DNA of 64,000 nt, taken from assembly GCF_016772415.1 (NCBI RefSeq), contig NZ_JAGSGD010000001.1, positions 930,001 to 994,000 on the forward strand, written 5' to 3'. Positions 22,501 to 29,623 of this stretch are shown here, piece after piece. Under the pieces are notes generated by a model. The model was given only the letters and a program-made list of their open reading frames with translations, was not told the origin of the DNA and did not search any database. Made by a program: the position numbers and the translations under genes. The stretch comes from Phenylobacterium glaciei (GTDB lineage Bacteria; Pseudomonadota; Alphaproteobacteria; Caulobacterales; Caulobacteraceae). Position 1 is the stretch's first letter. Every line of letters starts with the position of its first letter.

Positions 22501-25264
22501 CGGTGGTCATGTCGTTGATCTCGTCGGCGGTGAAGCCCTTGATCTGGTTCGCGGTCAGGGCCGACATCTGGGTCGAGGAGAAGGTGGCGAACTGGCTGGC
22601 GGTGAGCGCCGCCAGGGCCGCGGTGGTCAGGCCCCGCATCTGGGTCGCGCCGAGCGCGCTGAGCTGGGTGGTGGAGAGGACCGTGACCTGGTCGTCCGTC
22701 AGGGCGCCCACCTGGGCGGTGCTGAGACCGGCAATCTGGCTGGTGGTCAGGCCGGCCACCTCGTCGAGGGTCAGGCCGCCGATCACCGCGGTGGACAGGG
22801 CCGCGACCTGGGTCTCCGACAGGGCCGCGAACTGCGCGGTCGTGAGGGCGGCCGCCGCCGTGGTGGTCAGGCCCTTGAGCTGGGCCGTCGTCAAGGCGCC
22901 GAGCTGGGTCGTGGCCAGGGCGCCCAGTTGCTCGGGCGTCAGGGACCCCAAGCTGGTGGCGGTCAGGCCTCGAATCTGGGTGGTGGTGAGCGCCGAGATC
23001 TGGTGCTGGGTGAAGGCCGTGACCTGGGTTCCAGTCAGGGCGGCCAGTTCGGGGGCGGTGAGCGCCGTGAGCTGGGTGTCGGCCAGGGCGGCGATCTGGG
23101 TGTCGCCCAGGCCCTGGAGCTGGGAGACCGACAGCCGGGCCACCTGGGTGGTGGTCAGCGCTGTGAGCTGGTCGGTCCGTAGCTTGCCGATGTTGGTGGA
23201 GGTCAGGCCAGTCAGGGCGCCTGCCGTGAGGCTTGCGAGCTGGGTCACAGCCAGGGCGTCAACCTGGGTCGCGGTGAGGGCGGCGACCTGGCTGGCCACC
23301 ATGCCGGCGACCTGGGTGGTGCTGAGGCCCGCCACCTGGCTGCTGGTCAGGGCCTGGATCTGGCCCGCGGCCAGGGCCGCGAACTGAGTGCTGGAAAACG
23401 CCGCGACCTGATCGGCTGACAGCACGGCCAGGTCCGAAGCCGCGATGCCTTTCATCTGCAGGGCGCTGAGCGCCGCGAGCTGCGTCGTCTGCAGGCTGGC
23501 GGTCTGGGTGGTCGACAGCGCGCCGATCTGGGCCGTGGTCAGGGCCCGGACCTGGGTGGTGGTCAGGGCCGCCACGTCGGTGGTGGTCAGGCCGCCGATG
23601 GCCGAGGTCGAGAGGGCCGCGACCTGGACGTTGGTGAGCGCCGCCAGCTGGCTGGCGGTCAAGGCGGCGGCCTCGGTGGCGGTGAGGCTCCGGACCTGGG
23701 TGGCGGTCAGGGCGGCCACCTGGCTCACCGACATGGCCTCGATCTGGGTGTCGGTCAGCGCGCTGATGCTGGCGGCGGGCAGGCCCTTGATCTGGGCGGT
23801 GGTCATGGCCGCGATTTGGGTCGGCGTGAACGCCGCAACCTGTGTCGTGGTCAGGCCCGCCATGCCGCTCACGGTGAGCGCCGCGAGCTGGGTGTCGGCA
23901 AGCCCCGGGATCTGGGTGGCGGTCAGGCCCCTGATCTGCATGGCCGACAGTCGGCCGATCTGGCTGGCGCTCAGGGCGCCCAGCTGCTCGGCGCTGAGGC
24001 CCGCCATGTTGGCGGCGGTCAGGCCCGACAGGCCGGCCACCGTCATTTGCGGCAACTGGATGACGGTCAGCGCCCCGATCTGGGTGGGGCTCATCGCTGT
24101 CAGTTCGGCGGCGGTGAGCCCCTTGACCTGGCTGGCGTCCAGGGAAGCGATCTGCGCCTCGCTGAGCGCGCGGATCTGGGTGGCCGTGAATGCGCCGATC
24201 TGGACCGCGCTCATGGCGCCCAGCTGGGCCGCGTCGAGGGAGGCGGTGTCGGTGGCGTCGAAGCCCTTGATCTGGGTGGCCGACAGGGCCTCGATCTGGC
24301 TGGTCGACAGCGCGTCGATCTGCTCGACGGAGAGGGCCCCGATGCCGGCCGGGGTCAGGCCCTTGATCTGGGTGGTGCTGAGGGCGGCGACCTGATCCTG
24401 GGTGAAGGCGGCCACCTGGGTGGTGGTGAGCGAGCCCATGCCGGCGCCCGTCAGGGCGGCCAGTTGGGTGTCAGCCAGGCCCGCGACCTGGTCGGCGGTC
24501 AAACCGCGGACCTGTTGCATCGACAGACGGCCGATCTGGGTCGGGGTCAGCGCGGCCAGCTGTTCGCCGCTAAGGCGGGCGATGTTGGCGGCGGTCAGAC
24601 CCTGGAAACCTCCGACCGACAAGGCCGGGAGCTGTTCCGTCGTCAGGGCGCCCACCTGGGTCGAGCTCATCACCGCGACCTCGGCGGCGGTGAGGCCCTT
24701 GATCTGGGTGGTGGTCAGGGCGGCGACCTGGTCGGGGCTCAGCGCCTTGATCTGGGTGGTGGTGAACGCGCCGATCTGGCCTGCGCTCAACGCGCCGAAC
24801 TGTTGGTTGTCCAGGCCCGCGACCTCGGTGGCGGTGAAGCCCCTGATCTGGGTGGCGCTCATCGCGGCGATCTGGGTCGCGGAGAAGGCGTCGATCTGGT
24901 CGGCGGTCATCGCCGTCAGCTCGGAGGCGGTGAGGCCCTTGATCTGGGTCGTGGTGAGGGCGGCGATGTCCTCGGGCTCGAAGCCCTGGACCTGGGTGGC
25001 GTTGAAGGCCGCGAGCTGGGCGGCGCTGAACACGATCTGGCTGGTGGTGAGCGCCCGAATCTGGGTGGCCGCCAGGGCGGTGACCTGCTTGGTGGACAGC
25101 GCCTGCAACTGGGTGCCGGCCAGGGCCTCGATTTCGGTGGTGGTGAGCGCGCCGATCTGGCTGAAGTTCAGGGCGGCCATGTCGGCACGCGTCAGGGACT
25201 CCAGCTCCTGCCGCGACAGGCCGGCGATCTGGGCCGGGCTGTAGGAGGTGATGGGCGAGATCAT
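19514..25264 (-). CDS. Giant octapeptide-repeat protein, function unknown
   Basis: A 1916-residue protein built almost wholly of one degenerate 8-residue repeat, roughly [IVL]-x-[AG]-[LFM]-[ST]-x-[TAS]-[QE]. After a 12-residue head it runs from residue 13 to the end, about 235 units, with a single phase slip at residues 77-83 (one residue missing) and a short tail ending in SS. I see no Cys or Trp, only two Tyr, and no signal peptide or membrane segment. The S/T-x-x-Q/E pattern repeated every eight residues resembles a helix N-capping box, so each unit may be a short helix in a solenoid; this is inference. Related repeats occur in other proteobacteria, but I know of no function. It stands alone in its operon. 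The frame is intact over 5.7 kb, so it is maintained. Confidence 0.85.
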   Translation of the reverse strand: MISPITSYSPAQIAGLSRQELESLTRADMAALNFSQIGALTTTEIEALAGTQLQALSTKQVTALAATQIRALTTSQIVFSAAQLAAFNATQVQGFEPEDIAALTTTQIKGLTASELTAMTADQIDAFSATQIAAMSATQIRGFTATEVAGLDNQQFGALSAGQIGAFTTTQIKALSPDQVAALTTTQIKGLTAAEVAVMSSTQVGALTTEQLPALSVGGFQGLTAANIARLSGEQLAALTPTQIGRLSMQQVRGLTADQVAGLADTQLAALTGAGMGSLTTTQVAAFTQDQVAALSTTQIKGLTPAGIGALSVEQIDALSTSQIEALSATQIKGFDATDTASLDAAQLGAMSAVQIGAFTATQIRALSEAQIASLDASQVKGLTAAELTAMSPTQIGALTVIQLPQMTVAGLSGLTAANMAGLSAEQLGALSASQIGRLSAMQIRGLTATQIPGLADTQLAALTVSGMAGLTTTQVAAFTPTQIAAMTTAQIKGLPAASISALTDTQIEAMSVSQVAALTATQVRSLTATEAAALTASQLAALTNVQVAALSTSAIGGLTTTDVAALTTTQVRALTTAQIGALSTTQTASLQTTQLAALSALQMKGIAASDLAVLSADQVAAFSSTQFAALAAGQIQALTSSQVAGLSTTQVAGMVASQVAALTATQVDALAVTQLASLTAGALTGLTSTNIGKLRTDQLTALTTTQVARLSVSQLQGLGDTQIAALADTQLTALTAPELAALTGTQVTAFTQHQISALTTTQIRGLTATSLGSLTPEQLGALATTQLGALTTAQLKGLTTTAAAALTTAQFAALSETQVAALSTAVIGGLTLDEVAGLTTSQIAGLSTAQVGALTDDQVTVLSTTQLSALGATQMRGLTTAALAALTASQFATFSSTQMSALTANQIKGFTADEINDMTTDQLAGLTAAQMTGLSAAAMEALTPTDVAALTATQIKGLAATSLAAFSSEQLGALSTTQIQGLSVAQIRALTEEQAGALTTEQIAALQTTQVAAISPTAIAGLTPEDIAGLASTQVGALVAAQIEALSGDQVEALTTTQIGGLTALQLKGLTATSVGALSIAQFAALSATQIGSLTSAAIGGLGADQIGALTTTQLDAFKTTEIAGFTDTQIGAMSGAQVASLEASQIGALTATAMKGLSAAEIGALTNTQIGALTATQLSALSAEQLKGFSASQLNSLTTKQVAGLNVTNLAQLSNEQVVALTPSQIAALSATAVGGLTPTQIAALTNTQIDALKATAIAGLTSTQMAAMTAGQIAGLEATQIAALSASAVTGLTAADIGGLTGAQVAALSATQMSALSEDQVDGFNATQLRGLTARQIAGISSTAIAGLAPESIAAFTTTQVAGLASTQVAALTADKVQAMTAAQIAALSVSGVAGLASTQVAALTATQMAAFTATEVAALTPTAVSGLTATQIGGLTKDQMAALTSSQVAAISTTSIVGLTSTEIAGLTLTQFGSLTPTQVGAFTPSQVASLTATQVSALTPTEVSGLTPTHIAALTPTQFAALSATQMAAMSATGITGLTPTEIAGLTKTQLTSFNATQIGALTSTQFATLTPTQLADLTATGVGGFTATHVASLTPTQIAAMSTTHIAALSTSGIAGLTADQVPALSTTQIAAITAKEIAALSAGAISGLSTDDITGLTSTQFAAFTPEQVRALSTTQVAGLGTTQIGLLDASDLASLTPSQVAALTTTGFASLTPTQIKALSAAGITGLTESQITQMTLTQLGGLTTEQIGALTTTEIGYLSAADMAAMTVTQLSGLVRMQLRALSESQFDALTVTQVASLSGTQIANLESTDLNGFEPTQFEALTETQVGSLTPTQLNSLTATMMSSFTDRQLVGMTVTQVASLSITSISALTPRELRALNGTQIDAFTPTQMAGITPEQLAAMQAGSS
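19517..25228 (-). repeat. Tandem 24-bp (8-codon) degenerate repeat array
   Basis: The coding region is a near-continuous 24 bp period array of about 235 copies. On the plus strand it reads as recurring words such as GATCTGGGTGG, GGTCAGGGC and GGTGAGCGC. Copies differ widely in third and variable positions while hydrophobic and Gln positions are kept, which points to old expansion followed by selection on the protein. Longer-range copies exist (192 and 80 residues apart; see findings). Confidence 0.85.
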
Positions 25265-25628
25265 CGCGCCGACCCCGACAGGGGGGCAGGATGAGACGCA
25301 CCCAGGCGGGCGGTCAGATCATCACTGGCGAACGGGTGGTCCATGCGGGCCTTCACGCGGACGCCAACTCGCGCCCGTTAACCGTATGTGCAAGGGCTGT
25401 GCCTGCCTTCCGGAGCTCGAAAATTGCCTTCGTAATCAGATAGTTGGTCTTCATCAAAGCAATCCGCATCGAGGCAGGTTTTGCCGGGCGGCGCCGGTTT
25501 CTCCCCAACGGCAGGTTGCGGCCAGGACCACCTCCGCGTGGCCCAGAGCGGATTGCCGTTGCGTCAGCGCGGCGGGTTTCCGAAGATGTCCCAGAACCGG
25601 CTGCTCAAAGCCGGACGGGGAGAGAGAC
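25265..25628. other. Divergent intergenic region, octapeptide gene and acyl-CoA synthetase
   Basis: These 364 bp carry the start regions of two divergent genes. The segment 25420-25470 is relatively AT-rich (GAAAATTGCCTTCGTAATCAGATAGTTGG) and is the most likely promoter area. I see no conserved gene, strong palindrome or RNA structure. Confidence 0.4.
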
Positions 25629-27200
25629 ATGAGCCAGGCTTCGGTTGGCGATCTGGAAGCGCGTCTGAACGCGGCGATCGATGCGGGCATGGCCCCGGCC
25701 GTCTGGGCGCAACTGCAGCCCGACAAGCTCGCCGTCCACGAGTTGAACGGCCGCACGCGCACCTTCGGCGACCTCAACGCCAACGCCAACCGCATCGCCT
25801 GCCTGTTGAGAGAACAGGGGCTGGGTCCGGGCGACTCCGTCGCGCTGCTGTGCTCCAACCGGGTTGAGTTCGCCGACGTGCTGTTCGGAGCTCTGCGGGT
25901 GGGGGTTCGGATGAGCCCGGTGAACTGGCACCTCACCGCCGACGAGATCGCCTACATCATCGACAATTGCGAGGCCAAGGCGCTGTTCGCCGACGCCGAT
26001 GTGGCCACGGCGAAGGCCGCCGCCGACCAGTGCCCGAACTTGAAGCTGAAGGTGGCCATTGGCGGGGATCTGCCCGGCTTCGTCGGCTACGAGGTGGCCC
26101 TGGCGCAGTTCTCGGCCGCCGACATCGAGGACCCGATCCGCGGCTACACCATGCTCTATTCGTCGGGCACCACGGGGCGGCCGAAAGGGGTGCACAAGCC
26201 CCAGGCCGTCGTGCCGGGCTATGACAAGACCTATGACCGGGAGACCGACGTCCACCTCTGCACCGGCCCCGCCTATCACGCCGCCCCCCTTGCGGGGGAC
26301 GTGCGCCGGGCGCTGACCAACGGGGTGCCGACGGTGCTGATGGACAAGTGGGATTCAGAGCTGGTCCTCAAGACGATCGAGGACTTCAAGATCACGCGCG
26401 GCCACTTCGTGCCGATCATGTTCCAGCGCCTGCTGGCCCTGCCGGAGGAGGTTCGCCAGCGCTACGATCTCAGCTCGCTGCGCAAGATCACCCACGGCGC
26501 CGCGCCCTGCCCGCCGGAGGTGAAGCAGGCGATCATCGCCTGGTGGGGCCCGGTGCTGAACGAATACTATGCGGGCTCCGAGGGCGGCGTCGGCTTCGTG
26601 GTCAGCTCGGAGGAGTGGCTGCGGAAGCCCGGCACGGTGGGCAAGCGCCCCGCGCCGCACGCCGCGCGCATCATCGACGAGGCGGGGAACGAGTGCCCCA
26701 CCGGAGTGGCCGGCGCCATCTATATGCGCCTCGATATCCAGGGGGGTTTTGACTACTTCAAGGACGACGACAAGACACAGGCCAACCGCCGCGACGGCTA
26801 CTTCACCATGGGCGACATCGGCTATTTCGATGAGGACGACTACCTGTTCCTCACCGGCCGCAACGCCGAGACGATCATCGCCGGCGGCGTGAACATCTAT
26901 CCGCAGGAAGTCGACAACGAGCTGATCAAGCATCCCGCCGTGGAGGACACCTGCACCGTCGGCGTGCCGCACGACGAGCGCGGCGAGGAGGTGCGGGCGG
27001 TGATCCAGCTGAAGGCCGGCTATGAGCCGACCGAGGCGCTGAAGCAGGAGATCCTGGCCTTCGCCCATGCCAATCTGGCCAAGTTCAAGATCCCCCGCCA
27101 GATCGACTTCGCCACCAGCCTGCCGCGCTCGGAAGCCGGCAAGATCCAGCGCAACAAGGTCCGCGCGCCCTACTGGGAGGGCCGCGCCCGGGCGATCTAG
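25629..27200 (+). CDS. Acyl-CoA synthetase / AMP-dependent ligase
   Basis: A 523-residue enzyme of the ANL family that activates a carboxylic acid with ATP to an acyl-adenylate and then to acyl-CoA. Visible motifs: YSSGTTGRPKGVHKP (ATP loop, about residue 177), YYAGSEGG (A5), GYFTMGDIGYFDEDDYLFLTGR (A7/A8 hinge) and the catalytic Lys segment PRSEAGKIQRNKVRAPYW at the C-terminus. The sequence resembles FadD13/cyclohexanecarboxylate-type ligases; chain-length preference cannot be told. ATG 25629 follows GGGGAGAGAG; the frame is open farther upstream but without homology. Cytoplasmic. It overlaps the end of the convergent GNAT gene by 4 bp. Confidence 0.87.
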   Translation: MSQASVGDLEARLNAAIDAGMAPAVWAQLQPDKLAVHELNGRTRTFGDLNANANRIACLLREQGLGPGDSVALLCSNRVEFADVLFGALRVGVRMSPVNWHLTADEIAYIIDNCEAKALFADADVATAKAAADQCPNLKLKVAIGGDLPGFVGYEVALAQFSAADIEDPIRGYTMLYSSGTTGRPKGVHKPQAVVPGYDKTYDRETDVHLCTGPAYHAAPLAGDVRRALTNGVPTVLMDKWDSELVLKTIEDFKITRGHFVPIMFQRLLALPEEVRQRYDLSSLRKITHGAAPCPPEVKQAIIAWWGPVLNEYYAGSEGGVGFVVSSEEWLRKPGTVGKRPAPHAARIIDEAGNECPTGVAGAIYMRLDIQGGFDYFKDDDKTQANRRDGYFTMGDIGYFDEDDYLFLTGRNAETIIAGGVNIYPQEVDNELIKHPAVEDTCTVGVPHDERGEEVRAVIQLKAGYEPTEALKQEILAFAHANLAKFKIPRQIDFATSLPRSEAGKIQRNKVRAPYWEGRARAI

Positions 27201-27652
27201 GCTGTTCGCTGTTTCCGCAACGCGCGAACAAACCCGCTGTCCTGCTCGGCGAAACCCGTGGCCTGGCAGAAGGCCCGTAGACTGTCGGCCTCCGGGGGCG
27301 CCGACAGATGCAGCTCGCCGCAGCCGGCGCTGCGGGCGGCCTGGGAGGCCGATTTCAGCAGGGTGCGGCCGATGCCCTTACGACGCGCGTCGGGGCCGAC
27401 CAACAGCGTGCTGACGAAGGCGATGGGCAGGTCGGCCAGCAGGGTCTGGCGGGGATGGAAGATGATCAGGCCACTGGGCGGTCCCCATTCAACGGCCAGC
27501 AGGACGGTGGCGCGCTCGGCCCTCAGGCGCTCCAGCCGCGCGGCGATGGCGACGGGATTGGCAGGCAGGCCCGAGGCCGCCATCAGCTCGGCCACGCCCG
27601 GCGCATCGACATTGTCGGCCGCGCGGATCTCCAGGCCAAACCGGCTCGACAA
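27197..27652 (-). CDS. GNAT-family N-acetyltransferase
   Basis: A protein of about 151 residues with the GNAT fold. The acetyl-CoA loop is VGPDARRKGIGRTLL (R/K-x-G-x-G/A), preceded by the strand IAFVSTLLV and followed by CGELHLSAPPEADSLRAFCQATGF. The open frame extends to 27811, over the neighbouring gene, but the added part is Arg/Pro-rich. I therefore chose TTG 27652 with AGGGAG upstream, giving LSSRFGLEIRAADN as the N-terminus. Acceptor unknown. It follows the HET-C-like gene in the same direction. Confidence 0.7.
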   Translation of the reverse strand: MSSRFGLEIRAADNVDAPGVAELMAASGLPANPVAIAARLERLRAERATVLLAVEWGPPSGLIIFHPRQTLLADLPIAFVSTLLVGPDARRKGIGRTLLKSASQAARSAGCGELHLSAPPEADSLRAFCQATGFAEQDSGFVRALRKQRTA

Positions 27653-27708
27653 ACGACTCTGCTCCCTGGCGCGGGGGGCCGCGCTGCTCCGATATAGGGG
27701 CTGAGGGC

Positions 27709-28632
27709 TCAGCAGTCGCGGACGGGATCGTCCTTGGCGATGGCGCAGGCCATCAGGGCGGCGCGCTGGGGGCCATAGCGGGCGGCCAGCCGCTCGCGCA
27801 GCAGGCCCCACTTGTCCTGGGTGTCGGCGGTGGCGGCCGCCACCGCGCGCTGGAAGTTCCCGTTCTGGGCGCCCCGCGTCGTGGTCCCGGCGCCGATGGC
27901 GACCCCGATCGGGCCCTTGTCCTTGTTCAGGGCCTCATGGCGGATGCGGTCGCCGCACTTGCTCTCCGGGATGTCGTAGCAGCCGCTGATCAGTTGCGGC
28001 GGCACGGGCGGCAGGCTGCGCAGATGGATGAACGGCGCGGGGCCGCTCTGTCCCATCCCCGGCGGATTGGTGGGGGAGTAGGGCGGGCTCAGCCGGTCGA
28101 CCCAGTTGGAGTGAGCGTAGAAGTCCTGGGCGGCGTGGAAGACGATGCCCAGGTCCTGCAGCACGTCGCATTTGGCGCGGCCCTTCATGTCGCCGGCGAA
28201 GGTGCAGTCCAGGGTGACCTGGCCGGCCCGGATGCGGCCCGCCGAGTCCAGCAGCCGGCCGGCGTCGGTCACGGCCTCGTCCATCCGGTTGGCCATCCAG
28301 GCGCGGCAGTCCAGCAGGGCTTGATTGCCCTGGGCCACCGTCCTCGGATAGCCCGGGAAGGTGGCATGATCGCCATTGTCGCAATGGGCCCGGGGGGTGA
28401 GGAAGACGGTGCTGCCGTCCGGGTACCCGACCGCGCCGAAGGTCCCCGGCTTGCCGGCCAGCTCGTCCAGGGTCAGGGGCTCGATGCAGGGCGTTATGGC
28501 GCCGCAGGCCAGGGCCCGGCGGGTGATCTGCTCGTGTTCGGTGCTCTGGCCCAGGGATCCGATGGTGCCGAAGGCCAGGGCCTGTCCGCCTATCGCCAGG
28601 GCGCCCAGCGCCCCCAGGACCGCCCGTCTCAT
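27709..28632 (-). CDS. Exported HET-C / phospholipase-C-like alpha-helical protein
   Basis: A 307-residue secreted protein with a signal peptide (about 1-20, MRRAVLGALGALAIGGQALA). The segment EHEQITRRAL, the later NQALLDCRAWM, and FHAAQDFYAHSNWVDR match the HET-C/CinY group and, more distantly, the zinc phospholipase C / S1-P1 nuclease fold, where the His and Asp residues in such motifs bind metals. Several cysteines suggest disulfides in the periplasm. Whether it is an active hydrolase is not clear; the full three-zinc ligand set is not obvious. A single gene, 76 bp from the transglutaminase cluster. Confidence 0.65.
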   Translation of the reverse strand: MRRAVLGALGALAIGGQALAFGTIGSLGQSTEHEQITRRALACGAITPCIEPLTLDELAGKPGTFGAVGYPDGSTVFLTPRAHCDNGDHATFPGYPRTVAQGNQALLDCRAWMANRMDEAVTDAGRLLDSAGRIRAGQVTLDCTFAGDMKGRAKCDVLQDLGIVFHAAQDFYAHSNWVDRLSPPYSPTNPPGMGQSGPAPFIHLRSLPPVPPQLISGCYDIPESKCGDRIRHEALNKDKGPIGVAIGAGTTTRGAQNGNFQRAVAAATADTQDKWGLLRERLAARYGPQRAALMACAIAKDDPVRDC

Positions 28633-28720
28633 CCCGCCCTCCCGGCAAACCTCGCGACAGGACGCTGAGCCGTCTCCAGGAGGGGGTCAACTTGGAGAAA
28701 TCTGGGTGGGCGCCGTCGGC

Positions 28721-29623
28721 TCAGGTGGCGGGGACGGGCGTGGCGGGCTCAGCTTCCGGCGCGACGTCGACCTCGACCTTCAGGGTCTGGACTCCTGGGG
28801 CGAGGATGATGCCGTCGATCGGGGCGACGTCGGAATAGTCGCGGCCGACCGCCAGCACGATGTGGTCGTTCTGAACCAGCAGCGCGTTGGTGGGGTCCAG
28901 GCCGATCCAGCCGTCCGCGCCGCACCAGAGCGACACCCAGGCGTGGGTGGCGTCGGCGCCCTCGAGCCGGGGACGGCCGGGGGGCGGGGTCGTCCTGAGA
29001 TAGCCGCTGACATAGGCCGCCGGCAGGCCCAGGCCCCGCAAGCCGGCGATCATGATGTGGGCGAAGTCCTGGCAGACCCCGTGGCGGGCGGCGAAGGCCT
29101 CGGGGGCGGGGGTGGAGACCGTCGTGGCCTCCGGGTCATAGACGAAGTCGCCGTGGATCCGCGTCATCAGCTCGGCGGCGGCCTCAAGGATGGGCCGGCC
29201 GGCGGCGAAGCTCTGGCGGGCATAGTCGGTAATCGGCGGCGTGATGGGGGTGCGCCGGGTCGGGTAGAGGTAGGTGGCGGGGCCGTCGGGGGTGAGGGCG
29301 CGGCTCTGGTAGGCCTGGTCCCGGATCTGGGTCCAGGCGGGGCTGGCGCCCGGATCGGGCAGGGGCGGGGCGTGGACGTCGACCCTGGACCGGCCCTCGA
29401 TGATCAGTTCGTGATGCGGCTTGTCGATGACCACGGTCAGGGTTTTCTCGCCGAAGGGACCGATCCCTTCATGGCTGGCCGAGGGCCTAGGCGTGACCGA
29501 CACGTTGCTGCGCAGCACGGTCTGCGACGACGAGGACTGCGGGGTCAGGCGCAGCACGCAGCGGGCGAAGGTGACCGGCGCCTCGTAGGTGTAGGTGGTG
29601 CGGTGGCGCAGGCCGTAGATCAC
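28721..29623 (-). CDS. Transglutaminase-like cysteine peptidase family protein
   Basis: A 300-residue protein with an N-terminal bacterial transglutaminase beta domain (YGLRHRTTYTYEAPV, about 1-85) and a transglutaminase core (about 140-260). The catalytic triad is visible as C184 in HGVCQDFAH, His in ATHAWVSLW and Asp in WIGLDPTN. Bacterial members are mostly thought to be peptidases or peptide-modifying enzymes. It overlaps the ATP-grasp/alpha-E gene by 4 bp (ATGA), so the two are translationally coupled. This three-part association recurs in many bacteria. No signal peptide. Confidence 0.85.
   Translation of the reverse strand: MIYGLRHRTTYTYEAPVTFARCVLRLTPQSSSSQTVLRSNVSVTPRPSASHEGIGPFGEKTLTVVIDKPHHELIIEGRSRVDVHAPPLPDPGASPAWTQIRDQAYQSRALTPDGPATYLYPTRRTPITPPITDYARQSFAAGRPILEAAAELMTRIHGDFVYDPEATTVSTPAPEAFAARHGVCQDFAHIMIAGLRGLGLPAAYVSGYLRTTPPPGRPRLEGADATHAWVSLWCGADGWIGLDPTNALLVQNDHIVLAVGRDYSDVAPIDGIILAPGVQTLKVEVDVAPEAEPATPVPAT

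Noticed and set aside
19514..25264. Possible CRISPR array, because of the 24 bp periodicity
   Set aside because: Units are contiguous without spacers, degenerate, and keep a reading frame; no cas genes are near.
19370..25294. Plus-strand open frames opposite the octapeptide array (Gly/Arg-rich and Val/Trp-rich repeats)
   Set aside because: They are forced by the 24 bp period of the array. The minus-strand frame gives regular amphipathic units in one uninterrupted 1916-codon gene with a start and stop.
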